NCBI GenBank assembly: GCA_021234155.1
Contig: JAJEKV010000041.1
Span: 12,412,689 to 12,476,688, forward strand
Length of the DNA stretch: 64,000 nt
Direction of reading: 5' to 3'
Source of the DNA: Isoetes taiwanensis
Lineage: Eukaryota; Streptophyta; Lycopodiopsida; Isoetales; Isoetaceae
In this document: one piece after another, positions 1-11,815 of the stretch
How the letters are laid out: every line of letters begins with the position of its first letter
Position numbering within the stretch: the first letter of the stretch is position 1
The notes under the pieces: model-generated
Database searches by the model: none
The model's input: the letters and a program-made list of their open reading frames with translations, nothing else
Told to the model about the DNA's origin: nothing
Program-made: the position numbers and the translations under genes

Positions 1-236
1 ATTGCATATCGCGTACGTAGTTTAGAAGGTTTCGCGTACGCGAATTTTTTTTTCGGCCGGCGACTAAAAAATACGTAAAATACATATTTTTTTACTCTAT
101 ACGTCAGGAATTTAGATTTCGTACGTACAGAACCTATCCCTGATCCGGAGATGGTGTGCACCTGTGTGGATAGAGACAATGGATCTGCGCTTTTTCATGG
201 GTAGATGAGTGCGCAGGTAGCATTGCGGGCCGCGCC
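1..236 (-). pseudogene. LINE 3' end (C-terminal tail of ORF2 and 3' UTR)
   Basis: Read on the minus strand from 236 down, this segment continues the reading frame of the LINE ORF2 that stops at 44849. The frame at the end of that LINE runs on through the shared 7-mer GGCGCGG for about 26 more codons and then meets TAG. Below the stop the sequence is A/T-rich with A tracts, as in a LINE 3' UTR, although no clean poly(A) is seen. The join is an inference from frame continuity plus the shared flank; no homologous intact LINE was available for comparison. Confidence 0.6.
230..236. repeat. Flank CCGCGCC next to gypsy LTR start (putative TSD)
   Basis: The 7-mer CCGCGCC lies directly before the TGTTATGCC start of the plus-strand gypsy LTR. 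Read in element orientation, the same 7-mer lies directly after the end of the minus-strand array, at 44843-44849. Ty3 elements usually make 4-6 bp duplications, so 7 bp is slightly long. Confidence 0.5.
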
Positions 237-1912
237 TGTTATGCCTAAATAAATTTGCAGACTATTGCTTGATATTGTGCATGCATACCAATACTGGCAT
301 AACGGAATGTTCTATGGTATATGGACCATAGATATTTTGTGGTTGCATACGTCCCTAGTCTAGCTTAAGGCAGAGTGGTGCACCATGGCCTGAGAGACTA
401 GGGGACTGGGTTGCCTTGTTGTATGGATATGTGGTGAGTAACTTTGATCATCAAGGGTTATCCCTTTTGAATAAATGACAACAAGGCAATATCTTGTGCT
501 ATCTAAAGTTAAAGGTAAAAATACCTTAATGGTTAGAATAGCTAATTAAATGGCTGATTAAAAAGGTGAGCACCCCTTAAATCGGGGATGCTACCTACAT
601 GCTCCTCCTGCAGCGTTGACAGGCTGGCCTGGGTGAGACCTGGGCCACCGGATCTGTTCCGGCAAGATCACCCCGCCGCCGCACGCGGCAATCGCCATGT
701 GGGGAAGGGTTTTCAACAAAAGGCGTGCCGATTCTGAATGAGGCGGGATTGGTTATGGAAAGCCAGAAGGCTGCAGAAGGAAAACGGAGGGATTAAAGGC
801 GAAGGAGAGGGCGTGATAACTTAGGAAGGCATCGTGCAAAGGCTACTATTGTAGAGGGCGCTGAGTTCCAGGTGAGCCACAGATTTGGCTGAGTCTGGTA
901 ATGGCACGACCGTAGTGGTAGTCTGGGTAAAACGGACTTTAAATCTATTACCTGTAAAACCATAAAGCGCCAGAATAGTCCTTGTGGTAAGGTCCTCGGT
1001 AATAGATGAGGGCTTGCCTTAAACTGATCCTTCCTTAGGAGCTGCTCCTGGAGGCCTTGTAGAAGCTTGAAGTAATTCTTGAGCGGTGAATTGCTTGCGA
1101 ACTGCTTGAAGCTAAAAGTATCAGCTATGGCTAGTGTTATTAAGTTAGCATGAAAGCTTAGCTGCTACAGGGCCTTGATCTCTTATGCAAATACCTATTC
1201 CTTCTGCAAGGATAAGTTGAGGCTTGTTCTTTGAGATGCTTGTGAGTGCTGGTGAGGTACGCATATGGTATTGGTATGGGACAATATCCTGTGTCCACCA
1301 ACAGGCCAGTGAAAGCAAGACATCCATTGTGGAGCCATGCTCCACTATTAGAGTATCTTCGGATACTGGGGTAGGTATATTAGATACTTATCCGGTAGAG
1401 TTTTATGCAAGTATGGGAAGATGAGCGTAGCTTGTCTAATTAAAAATCATGGGAACGTTGGTGAGGTGGAACATGTCACTGGTATAGGACGGTGATGGAT
1501 GTCGCCAATAGTCCGACGGCCAGGGTTTTTGTGATGCTTGCAGTTTCTCTCCTACACTGGATCCACCAGCGCAGGGGTTCTAGACGACGTACTGTCTAGA
1601 TATGGCGGGGTGTGCCTGCTTGGCAGATGCTATGGTGCGTGTGGTGGATTCCATATGTGTATACTTGCAGTCCGTCAGTCATTACTGGATAACCCTTATG
1701 CATGTTGCTAACATGTGGAAGCTTGTGCAGGCTGTTTGATAGCTGGCGGGGCATACGTGTGTGTTTGGTTATCTTTCCCGGTCATCTTGTTATCTGTGTA
1801 CATGGCTTTCATGTATATAGCCTCGTGGGAAGCAGTACTTGTTCTATGTACTCTGATGGTTTGATGTGAATATAAATCGAAATTTTTGGTACTAAAATTT
1901 TGGTTCGTAACA
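237..1912 (+). repeat. 5' LTR of gypsy copy 1
   Basis: The LTR is about 1.68 kb, starts TGTTATGCC and ends GTTCGTAACA. The boundaries were set by comparison with the two minus-strand LTRs (44850-45593 and 48691-55644). The short LTR lacks an internal block of roughly 0.9 kb that is present here at about 640-1600. Confidence 0.8.
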
Positions 1913-3313
1913 AGGTAGATGGCCTTTTGTGAACGATTCTCAGATGGAGGATCGTAAAGCTGTTGGGGTGCCCTTGAGTATTCAAGACTACCAGGAAAAG
2001 CTTGATTTTGACCTCTTGGATGTTGGCCAGTATGATGTGGTGCTAGGGGTAACATGGTTGCAACAAGAAAAGCCTACTGCAATAGATGGGAACACTCCCC
2101 AGATGACGCTGAAGCACGATGGGCGTGAGATCTATCTGCAAGGGAGTCCTTTGACGGAAGCTTCCAAGATCGTGTCGTCGCTTCAAGTCAAGAAACTGGT
2201 ACGTAAATCTTCCAATCAATGTTTCCTTCTATTTATTGATGAATGTTATCCTGTTTTTGAGTGCTGTCACATGAGTGCTGATAGTGAGGTCATAAAGAAT
2301 TCAAAAGGCCAGAGAGAATTGCAGGATTTGCTGTATGAATTTCAGGATGTGTTCCCTGAGGAACTGCCTGAAGGTCTTCCACCTAGTAGAGAGATAGAAC
2401 ATGAGATTGATTTTAGAGCCTGGATCCAAACCAGTGTTTCATAGCCCTTATAGATTGTTTATATTGGAACAAGATGAGGTTAAAAAGCAGGTTCATGAGC
2501 TGTTAGCCAAAGGGTTTGTGAGACCTAGCAAATCCCCTTATGGTGCTCCTGTCATTCTAGTCAAGAAAAAGGACGGATCAATGCGGATTTGCATTGATTA
2601 TCGCGCCTTGAATAAGATCACTATCAAGAATAGGTACCCCTTGCTTAGGATTGATGAGATTATGGATAGATTAACAGGAGCTAAATATTTTTCTAAGTTG
2701 AATTTGCGCAGTGGTTATCATCAAATAAGTGTGAAGGAGTCGGATGTACATAAAACTGCCTTTAGGACAAACTTTGGTCATTTTGAATTTTTGGTGATGC
2801 CTTTTGGACTAACAAATGCTCCTGCTACTTTTTTCAGAATGATGAATGAGGTTTTTGCAGGATGTCTTGATATTTTTGTGGAAGTATTTTTAGATGATAT
2901 CCTGGTGTATAGTAAACCTTAGAGGAGATTTGAATCATTTGCGTTCTGTGCTAACCCTGCTCAGACAACATAAGTTGTATGCAAAGATGTCAAATTGTGA
3001 ATTTCTGAAAGCACAAGTAGAATATTTGGGCCACATTATATCTGCAGAAGGTGTAGCTGTAAATCCCAAGAAGACGGAGGCATTCAGTCTTGGCCTGTGC
3101 CAAAGAATGTATCTGAGTTGCGTAGTTTCTTAAGATTAGCCAGTTATTATCGCAGATTTGTCTGGAAGTTTGCCAAGATTGCAGCTGCTCTAACTATGTT
3201 GTTGAAAACTAATGTCCAGTGGCAATGGGCAGCGAAGCAGCAGCAGGCAATGGATATGCTGAAGAGGTTGCTGACCTCAGCGCCTATTCTGTTGATTCCA
3301 GACATGAGTAAAC

Positions 3314-3980
3314 CATGGAATAAATTACTACTCCTATATTTTAGTGTAGCCAAAATAGGTTTAGCTAAACTACCTTCAAATTGGGGCTAGAAGTTTCTAA
3401 CACTTGGCTAAACTAAATTGTTTTTCTTCATCACAGTTTCTTGCTTTTGGCTAAACTTTCATAAAATGGAAAGGAAAATATTAGCCATCACGCTATAGTA
3501 ATTAAAAAAAATCCAAGCATTTTGGCAAAGACATTGAATTTATTGTAAATACATAAATCAAGACACAAATATACATGAACATGTTCAAAAACCTAAAAAA
3601 AAAAGGGACTATATTGTTCATTTTCCTCTAATGCTTCAACTTTGCACTTGGAACAAGAAAGAAAGTGGGAAAAAAAAGAAAAATATAAACCCTATTTGAA
3701 ATTTCTTAAAGTTAGTACATACATTGGTGTTGAATTTTAGGCTAATCTATCCATTTTTCCAAGCCCACTCTATCTTAGATTTAGCTAATCGATATCCTGA
3801 TGGATATGTTTGGAGGTAAAGGTTTGGCTATTCAACCTAAAAACTCACTTGGGCGGCAAAAAAATTGGGCTAAATTTTTCTTTTTTTTGGGCATTTTTTC
3901 CATATACTTTAGCCATTTTTCTTGGTAAAATTGCTACAAAATAGCCATTTGGCTAACCTTAGCCGTTATTTTATTCCATG
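3314..3980. mobile_element. MITE with 8-bp TSD (hAT-like)
   Basis: The 667-bp insertion has CATGGAATAAA at the left end and its complement at the right end. It is flanked by the 8-bp direct repeat GAGTAAAC (3306-3313 and 3981-3988). The minus-strand gypsy copy has the uninterrupted site with one GAGTGAAC. The interior is A/T-rich with many inverted TTAGCC/GGCTAA motifs and has no coding sequence. An 8-bp TSD fits hAT-derived MITEs. Confidence 0.8.
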
Positions 3981-4438
3981 GAGTAAACCTTATGAGGTTT
4001 ACAGGATACATGTGGTTATGCCATTGGTGCTGTTCTCATGCAGAATGGAAGGGTGGTGGCATATGAAAGCCGCCAACTTAATGCTGCTGAGAAGAACTAT
4101 TTCACCTATGAGCAGGAGTTACTGGCAATGGTTCATGTGCTCAAAGTCTGGAAACATCATCGCCACAATAAGCGCGAGTTTGTGGTCTATACGGATCATA
4201 AACCATTGAAATTTTTGCAAATCCAGGCCGAGGTAAGTCCAAGACAAGCAAGGTGGTTGGACTTTCCTTCTCAATTTCATTTTCACGTTGAACATCTTCC
4301 GGGAAAAAGAATCATGTTGCTGATGCTCTTTCTAGGGTTCGGGAAGTAAATGTGATGGTTCAATATGAAATTGCTTTGGTGTCACAGATTAAACTAACAT
4401 ATGACTTGGATGCCTATATTTTGAGTATGCAGCATCTA

Positions 4439-4502
4439 TCCAAGTTACCTAATGCTTGGGATATCAGAATTCCAAGTTACCTAATGCTTGGGATATCAGA
4501 AT
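4439..4502 (+). repeat. 32-bp tandem duplication in pol
   Basis: A 32-bp unit beginning TCCAAGTTACCTAATGC occurs twice head to tail between RNase H and integrase. It looks like a local replication slip in this copy. Confidence 0.85.
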
Positions 4503-5088
4503 GGACTCTGGTATCCTAAGGGACGTATTTCTGTTCCTGTTGTGGACACTTTGAGAAAGCAATTATTGAGCGGATTTCATGATGCATCTTATGCTGGGCA
4601 TGGAGTTGAATGGAAAACATATGAATCGCTCAAGAGAATATTTTATTGGCCTACTTTGAAAGAGGATGTACAGGAATATGTGAAAGTTTGTGAGACTTGT
4701 CAGTAGGTTAAAGGGGGTCGAGGCAAGACTCCAGGGCTTCTACAACCTCTGCCTGTGCCAGAGGAGAGGTGGAGTGAAATCTCTATGGATTTCATTATAA
4801 AGTTGCCTCGTACTGTGCATCACTATACCCAGATACTTGTCATTGTGGATAGGTTGACAAAGTATGCACGCTTTATACCTCTGAAAAAGAATGCTGATGG
4901 CTTGGCGGTGGCCAAGGATTATATGCAGCATGTATTTCCTATTTTTTGATTACCCAAAGCTATTGTAAGCGATCGAGATGTGAAATTCACTGGGAACTTC
5001 TGGCATAAATTGTTCTCTGCATTAAAATGCACTCTTCAATTCTCTAGTGGAGATCATCCGGAAACGGATAAGCAAACTGAAAGAGTCA

Positions 5089-5340
5089 AAATTTGTAGTC
5101 TAACATGGACAAAATGTTTCTAGGGAAGGTACACGCGTATAACCGCATAGCAAAACAATTTTGGTTAAGTGTGCGTTAAATACTGCGTTAAGAACAAATC
5201 ATTAAAATTGCGTGATGTCTATGATATCATAGACACAATATTTTTAGAAAAAGGCTGAGCCTATGACGGCATGACAAATTTTTCTACTTCATGGCAAATT
5301 TTGTTCTTCATGTGCAAAAAGCAAAGAGGGCAAACGGCAA
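5089..5340. other. Non-coding sequence left of the copia element
   Basis: This stretch joins 10016 onward once the copia element is removed, because the TSD GGCAA sits on both sides. At 5208-5250 it has a copy of the GTCTATGATATCATAGACA motif that recurs near 11430-11470, so it belongs to the same unit as the LINE 5' region. The left edge at 5088/5089 is the proposed inversion breakpoint. No gene is seen. Confidence 0.5.
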
Positions 5341-5588
5341 TGTTGACCGATATGGTGTACGTGGTGACCTGGAACGGGCACATGCATGCACAAGCGGTTA
5401 CTTAAGCGGTTCCTTCAATCTCTCCTACCTTTGTGGAGAAATCTCAGTTGCTTTATTGTTCTATTTAAACCTACTCTTATGATACGTTTGAACATCTGAG
5501 AGGCTTTCGTTGTTGTATTTGAGTTCACTCATTTTCTATCAATGCATGAGTTGATTTCCTCCTTTCTGTGTTAGTCCTGAGGTTTGCA
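5341..5588 (+). repeat. 5' LTR of the copia element
   Basis: It starts TGTTGACCGATATGG and ends GAGGTTTGCA. The primer site follows at once. Confidence 0.93.
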
Positions 5589-5600
5589 TGGTATCAGAGC
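5589..5600 (+). promoter_or_regulatory. Primer-binding site (initiator Met tRNA)
   Basis: TGGTATCAGAGC directly follows the LTR. It is the standard plant primer site, complementary to the 3' end of initiator Met tRNA. Confidence 0.93.
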
Positions 5601-5621
5601 CCAGCGTGAAGGACAGAAAGG

Positions 5622-8600
5622 ATGGCTATTGATTCGATGGCCTCTTCAGTTACCGCAGCAGAGTCTTCCCCTGCATCACCTGAAACCTTCGATCCTGCAA
5701 AGGATTAAAGGATTATGGCATTGAGCGATTCAGAGGGACAAATTTCCACATGTGGAAATATCAAATGAAGACATTTTTTGAGGCTGCTGGATTATGGGCA
5801 GTGGTGAATGGTACTGAGGTAAAACCAGTAGGAGATCCAGGGAAGCTAAAGAAGTGGATGGCAAAGGATTCAAGGGCGCACTCCCAGCTTATTTGCAGCC
5901 TGCACCATACCATCCTTAATAGGCTCAAGGTCTCTCAAAGCCCGCATGAGTGTTGGGCAAAATTGCTCCGAATGTGCGAAAGCAAAACTGTGGCCACCCA
6001 AGTCATGCTCAGTAACCAGTTATACGCCACCAAATACACTGATGGACAATCCATGTCTGACCACATTGGAAAAATGCGGAATATCATGGATCAATTGGAA
6101 GAATCTGGCAGCATAAAGCTATGTGGTAACTGCTCCGGATACATGGAACAGCATAATTGCCTTACTCTCCTGTCCAGTCTTTCACTAGCATATGGCAACC
6201 TTGTAGTAGTTCTCTCCAATCATCCTGGGAACCTCACCTGGGAAGACGTCAGTGCTAAAGTTCTACAAGAAGAAGCCAGGCTGAAAAGCAATGAACCTCA
6301 GGTGGCTCTCTTCACCAACAAGCTTTGCACGGAGAAACGTCCTGTTGCTGATCGCAGTGGAGCGGACTCTCGCAAACCACGCTGCACATATTGCAGGAGA
6401 AGAGGCCATCTTAAGGAAGAGTGCTGGAAACTTGCGGCAGATCAAGCCCGGGCAGACAAGGCAGAAAAGGCCAAGCTAGAAAAAACAGAAATTGGACACG
6501 CAGGTTGCACTATTGTTCAACCATCTTCTATGATTGAGGGAGCGTTTATGACCATCATTGCATTCCAAGGAGATGCGAGAACCTGGTGGCTTGATTCTGC
6601 GGCATCACAACACATGACAGGCATCAAGGGATATTTTCATCATCTCAAACCATTATCAACCTGCTTTCTTATCAAAGCCAGCAATGGAAATATGCTTCGA
6701 GCAAGTCAAATGGGAGACGTTACCATCATCTTGGATCAAGGTAAATCTCTTGTGGTTTCCAATGTGTTATATGTACCTGGCCTCGATCAGAATCTCCTCT
6801 GCATAGCTCAGTTGGCAGATTTAGAAGTGGGAGTGTATTTTTCTGCCCAAGAGGCCACTCTTACAAGCACCAAATCCAAAGAAGTTGTTGCCATAGGGAG
6901 CAGGCATGGGAATCTATATAAACTGGCGTCATTCACTGCCAGTTTAGTGCTATACACAGCAGTCTTGAATCCATGGCATGCTCGCCTTGGCCATGCAGGA
7001 ACTGAAAGCATTCAATATACTGTGAGCTCCAAAGCAGTAACAGGAATTAATAACAAGCTAGATCTTCCTTCTCAATGCACGATCTGCATCATGGGCAAGC
7101 ACCACAAAACTCCATTCCCAAGCGAGAATAATCGAGCCTCATTTGCAGGCCAAAGAGTTCATTCTGACATCTCAGGACATCATCCACGCTCTCTTGGTGG
7201 CTCTCTCTATTTCCTGACCTTCATTGACGATTATTCTCGCTATACTAAGGTATTCTTTCTAAAATTCAAGCACAAAGTTCTCTCAATTTTCCAGCAGTAT
7301 GTGGCTCAGGTTCACACCCAACAAGGGGCTTCACTTCAGTGCTTAATGAGTGACAATGGAGGGGAGTACAGTTCCCATCAAATGGTGCAATTTTGTGCAG
7401 CACAGGGGATCGAGCATAGAACCACAGTTGCCGGAAATCCGCAACAAAATGGTCTTGCTGAACGCATGAACCGGACTTTGAAGGACATGGCACGGTGCTT
7501 GCTGATTGAAGCACAATTGCCCATTCAATTCTGGGCAGAGGCCATTCATACCGCCGTGTACTTGCGCAATCGGCTTGTCTCTCGGAGGTCACCACAAAAG
7601 CAAACCCCGTTTGAGCTCTGGACCTCGCAGCAGCCTGATTTGGGTCACCTTCGAGTCTTTGGATGCCTGGCCCACGCTCTCATCCTCAAACATCCAGCCG
7701 GAGCGGCTTTCTCTTCTCGCAGCACGCCTTCCCTCTTCATTGGTTACTCACTGCTCAAGAAAGGATACAAACTTTACAACCCTCAGACAAAGAAGGTTTT
7801 TTACAGTCGGGATGTGGAATTCTTCGAACACCTTAAAGGTTCTTCCTTGCTGCATCCCATCCCTAATATGACAGAATTGATCTCCTTTTTTGTGCCACCC
7901 GCCACTGATCGTGAGGATGCTCATCCCCAGCAGGAGCCTAATTGCAGTGCTGATTTGCCTTTCCATGAGCCACTGGAACCTAGTGCCATTGATACACCAG
8001 AGCCCGGGGACTCATATGTAGCAGGACATATCAATCTGCCTGCACCACCTATGCCACTCCGACGGTCTATGCGCAGATGGAAACCCACTCTTCGCATATT
8101 GGAACATCACCAGGCTTCTTTCACTCGTCATGATACCTCTGATCCTGCCACTTTTCAAGAAGCTATGGATCACCCACAAGCTCAGGCTTGGCAAACTGCC
8201 ATGGACCTCGAAATTGAGGCCCTGCACAGCAATGGCACCTGGACATTGGTCCCTCTTCCTCCTGGCAGACGCATTGTCTCCTCCAAATGGCTCTACAAAA
8301 CAAAAGTCAAGGCTGATGGCACATTGGACAGATTCAAGGCACGCTTTGTTGCTCGAGGTTTCTCCCAAATTGAAGGTTTGGATTTCCTGGGCACCTATTC
8401 TCTTGTGGTCAAACTCGCATCCATCAGAATCTTGCTCGCCTTTGCTGCAGCTGGTAACTATGAAATCCACCAAATGGACGTCCAGTCGGCATTCCTCTAT
8501 GGTGACCTCGAAGAGTTTTGCAACAACCAGAGGGCTATATTTCCCCTGGATCTGAGCACCTAGTGTGCAGGCTGCACAAAGCTCTCTATGGGCTTCGGCA

Positions 8601-9609
8601 AGCTCCCCGGAGCTGGTACTTCAAGATGCACACTTTCCTCCTCTCCAAAGGATTTCGCAGTGGTGACTCCGATACAAACATGTACATTTATGTCACTGAC
8701 AGCGGCTTTGTTCTTTTGGGTCTATACATCGATGACACCATCCTTGTAAGCAATTCTCTCAAGCTTCTCCATTCCGTCAAAGCCCTCTTAGCTCAGCAAT
8801 TCAAGATGCATGATTTGGGAGACATCAACAGTTGCCTAGGTTTCCGGATCACCCGAGATCGTGTCAACCGCTTAATGTGAATTGATCAGGAAAAATATGC
8901 TCTTAATATCCTTCACAGGTTTGACATGCAATAATGCAATGGCTGTGTCACCCCAATGGAATCAGGCCTTCATCTCTCCACTGATCATTGCCCCACCACT
9001 GCCGAGGATAAACAGGCCATGAGCATTCAGCCATACCGCAGCATCATTGGCTGTCTCAATCATCTTGTGGTTTCCACCCGTCCAGACCTCACATTTGCTG
9101 TCAATTTTCTGAGCAGGTTCATGCGCAATCCAGGTCTTACTCACTGGACTGCACTCAAACGGGTGCTCCGCTACCTCAAAGGCACTTTCAACTATGGTCT
9201 ACTGTATGGCCTGCCCACAGAATTCCCCGTCAACACCTTCTATGGCTACTCTGATGCTGATTACGCAGGTGATGATGATGATACTAAGTCCACCAGTGGC
9301 TATGTATTTTTTCTAAACGGTGGTGCAATCTCCTGGAGCTCTCGCAAGCAGCCTGTAACAGCCCAATCCACCACAGGGGCTGAGTACATTTCAGCATGTG
9401 AAGCTGCCAAGGAAGCCGAATGGCTTATCAAAGTCACCCAGGATCTTCCGCTTCAGCAAGCTCCACCAATTACCATCTTCTGTGACAACATGAGCGCCAT
9501 TGCCTTGAGCAAAGACTCCAAATTTCATCACAAAAGCAAGCACATCAAAGTCAGGTTCCACTTTTTCCGTGAAAAGGTTCACGAGGGACACATCATTCTC
9601 CCTCATTGA
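5622..9609 (+). pseudogene. Copia gag-pol polyprotein (frameshifted)
   Basis: Gag probably starts at ATG 5622, but that frame meets TAA at 5706-5708 and shifts. The main open frame, 5750-8563 (937 codons), carries gag, a CX2CX4HX4C zinc knuckle (about 6383-6424) and protease (LDSAASQHMT, about 6591). Next come the GAG-pre-integrase HARLGH block and an integrase core with Asp in HSDISG, Asp in SDNGGEY and Glu in GLAERMNRT. RT follows to about 8515, where two bases appear lost. RT continues at 8518-8880 with catalytic YIDD (about 8727-8738), stops at 8878 and about 8932, and resumes from 8956 with RNase H (YSDADYAGD, TAQSTTGAEY). Domain order PR-IN-RT-RH is diagnostic for Ty1/copia. Confidence 0.93.
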
Positions 9610-9750
9610 GCTTCAGCTGCCATGGTAGCAGATATCTTCACCAAGCCTTTGCCTCGTGACAAATTTCAGCTCCATCGTCAGAATCTCCATGTGGTTCCTT
9701 GTGCATCCACTCAAGCAGGAGAACAAGAATGTGAGCAGGATCCCCACTCC

Positions 9751-9762
9751 ACCAAGCAGGAG
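9751..9762 (+). promoter_or_regulatory. Polypurine tract of the copia element
   Basis: AAGCAGGAG lies immediately before the TGTTGACT start of the 3' LTR, where plus-strand priming is expected. Confidence 0.6.
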
Positions 9763-10010
9763 TGTTGACTGATATGGTGTACGTGGTGACCTGGAACGGG
9801 CACATACATGCACAAGCGGTTACTTAAGCGGTTCCTTCAATCTCTCCTACCTTTGTGGAGAAATCTCAGTTGCTTTATTGTTCTATTTAAACCTACTCTT
9901 ATGATACATTTGATCATCTGAGAGGCTTTCATTGTTGTATTTGAGTTCACTCATTTTCTATCAATGCATGAGTTGATTTCCTCCTTTCTATGTTAGTCCT
10001 GAGGTTTGCA
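9763..10010 (+). repeat. 3' LTR of the copia element
   Basis: It is 248 bp and nearly identical to the 5' LTR. It ends GAGGTTTGCA before the TSD GGCAA. Confidence 0.93.
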
Positions 10011-10015
10011 GGCAA

Positions 10016-11485
10016 GATGGCAAATTTTTGTTCTTAAAGTGCAAACAGCAATAGCTTTTACGTTCATCCAGGTAAAAATGTTTCCAAGTAGCCCATTTTC
10101 ATATTCGGCATGTAGGAGACAGTAGATAGATAGCTAAGTAGGTCATTTTCATGTTTGGCAGGTAGGAGACAGCAGATAGATATCTATGACAGCATAGTAG
10201 CAGGCAAATTCACAGGATGGCATACCATTCGATTTATCCAACAGGTTTGCCAATCACTTCCATTTGATTTTCCAATTCGATTTTATCAGTGGGTTCCAAA
10301 GAAGGATTTTGCCGATCGATTTTAACAAGCAGATTGTTTTTCTAGAAAGGAAATCGCTGATAGAGAAGCAGATTAATTTTTCAGAAGTAAAGACCTAGAA
10401 AGCACTTTGTAGATGAAGTTTTTAAACATCAATTTGCTATGAAGACATAGCAAGAGCCATCTGGCAGATCTGTTACTCAGACCAGAAGCTTTGTTGCCAT
10501 GCACAATCTTGTAGACAAATGATGGAATTTTACAGTCAAGCAAATTAGTACTTAAGGAAATTTTTTTCTCATTCATACGCACCAAAATTTGTACAGCGCT
10601 TCACTGCACCTTTAGAGTTTGCCTCTTCCTACAAATTCACTCTTCGTCTATAAGAAACTGCATAACAGAAAGCAATGGGTGGAAACAGGTAAGTAATTTA
10701 CCTTTTTTTCTGCATTTTCAGTCTTTTTTCAAGTTCTAAGTAATCTTTTTGCTGCAGTTTGAGATATTTTCAGTTTTTTCCAGCCTTGTTTTAGTCTCTT
10801 TTTTATTCTGGTTTTCTTATTTTTTAGTCTCATTTCGTAAGCAATTTTGTTTTGGCTAGATAGATTGGACGTTTATTTGTAGCTTTGTGTTGTACTATCT
10901 TTGAATATAGGTCTTTTAGTAGTCCAAGATAGACATCATGTGCTTATATATTTCATTGTTTTGTACTATGATGGCATAGGCATGGCACGTTTTTAATAGG
11001 CCTTAACCATAACGTTATAGATACAATATAGTATTTGAATGTCTTGTGCTATGATGGCATGGGCGTAGCATGTTTTACAAAAGACCAGCTATAACATTAT
11101 AGACGGAAAGTATTTCAATGTCTTCTGTTATGACGGCATAAGCGTAGCATGTTTTACAAAAGGCCTTAGCTATAATGTTATAGACATGGTACAACTTAAC
11201 AGTACGAAGTGTGCTTATTTCAATGTTTTCTGCTATAACATTATAGGCATACCATGTTTTAAGAAGACCTTAGTCATGACATCATCGACATGGTACAACT
11301 TAGTAGTACAATGTTTAGCTGTCTGTAATCAATCTGTTGTTTTCTTACTTGAGGCAAAAAATACTATAATATTTAGTATTGTCTTGTGCTAGAATATTTG
11401 ATGGAGCATTTCTACCTTCAAAACTTCAAGATGTCTATAACATCATAGACATAATACAATTTTTAGAACACGTATTTTTAGTTAG
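10016..11485 (+). repeat. LINE 5' region: non-coding with tandem repeats
   Basis: There is no convincing gene. A block of about 60 bp with TAGGAGACAGTAGATAGATA is duplicated at roughly 10085-10190. From about 10965 to 11470 a degenerate unit of about 70-105 bp recurs at least four times (near 10965, 11043, 11120 and 11226). Each copy has TGTCTTNTGCTATGA, a GCATGTTTTACAAAAG-like core and ATTATAGAC. Tandem units like these are common in LINE 5' UTRs, and ORF1 starts at once after them, so I read this as the LINE promoter/UTR. The true LINE 5' end is not located. Confidence 0.5.
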
Positions 11486-11815
11486 ATGTACCGTTGTTGC
11501 AGGTGCAAGTGTTTTCTAAGCTTGTGTTCATGGGAATGCAGGAGGACTGAAACAGAAAGGGATGTTGGTGGTGGTTCAAGATCTACTGAGCTTCCTAAGA
11601 TGAAGTATCGTAAGGAAAAGCCAGCAGAGATTGATCGTTGTTCAGACCCAACGGCAGACCAGGCAGAAACGTCAGCCTTGAAACAACTGGAGGCAGAAAT
11701 CACATGCAATAGGACTCGAATTGCAGACCTAGCAGAAGAAATCCTGTCCTCGACGCCCCATGTTCTCAGAAGACAACTAGCAGCAAAGAGGCAGCGGATT
11801 GCAGAGATGGAGACC
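11486..11815 (+). pseudogene. LINE ORF1, N-terminal part (split)
   Basis: The 110-codon open stretch is rich in Lys, Arg, Glu and Ala, with a predicted coiled coil (LEAEITCNRTRIADLAEE). It runs straight into the chromovirus LTR at 11816. The frame resumes at 40507 with another coiled-coil stretch (QQLEHDIRLAHFERQQQ). ORF1 proteins of LINEs are RNA-binding trimers built on coiled coils. The start codon is chosen as the first ATG of the open frame. The part is disrupted by the nested insertion. Confidence 0.65.

Larger units (their letters stand above)
237..5088 (+). mobile_element. Ty3/gypsy element, gag-less, 3'-truncated (copy 1)
   Basis: It consists of a full-length 5' LTR followed directly by protease-RT-RNase H-integrase sequence. 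It stops abruptly inside integrase at about 5088. The minus-strand array at 45-56 kb belongs to the same family and has the same LTR-protease junction. There is no gag and no recognisable primer-binding site after the LTR. The 3' part of integrase, the chromodomain and the 3' LTR are missing here. A MITE at 3314-3980 interrupts RT/RNase H. The copy is non-autonomous. Confidence 0.85.
1913..5088 (+). pseudogene. Gypsy pol remnant (PR-RT-RNase H-IN), copy 1
   Basis: The coding sequence begins inside the protease domain (LLDVGQYDVVLG near 2015) and runs through reverse transcriptase, RNase H (YTDHKPLKFL near 4190) and integrase. RT shows the [14 protein letters not shown] block, [12 protein letters not shown] and the catalytic FLDD at about 2887-2898. 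Integrase has an HHCC-like N-terminus near 4580-4705 and the first catalytic Asp in SMDFI near 4785. The frame shifts near 2440, 2920 and 3095. There are in-frame stops after CETCQ (about 4705) and after HVFPIF (about 4950). It ends in the core domain after the GDHPET block, so no active enzyme can be made. Confidence 0.85.
5341..10010 (+). mobile_element. Ty1/copia retrotransposon, nearly complete
   Basis: The element is 4670 bp with two 248-bp LTRs, TG...CA ends, a primer site, one gag-pol region, a polypurine tract and a perfect 5-bp TSD GGCAA (5336-5340 and 10011-10015). The two LTRs differ at only about six positions, mostly C/T. This makes it one of the youngest insertions in the window. 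A few frame defects make it probably non-autonomous. Confidence 0.95.

Noticed and set aside
237-4502. Possibility that copy 1 is a complete element with a 3' LTR further right
   Set aside because: Homology to the array copy stops at 5088 and no plus-strand LTR of this family follows.
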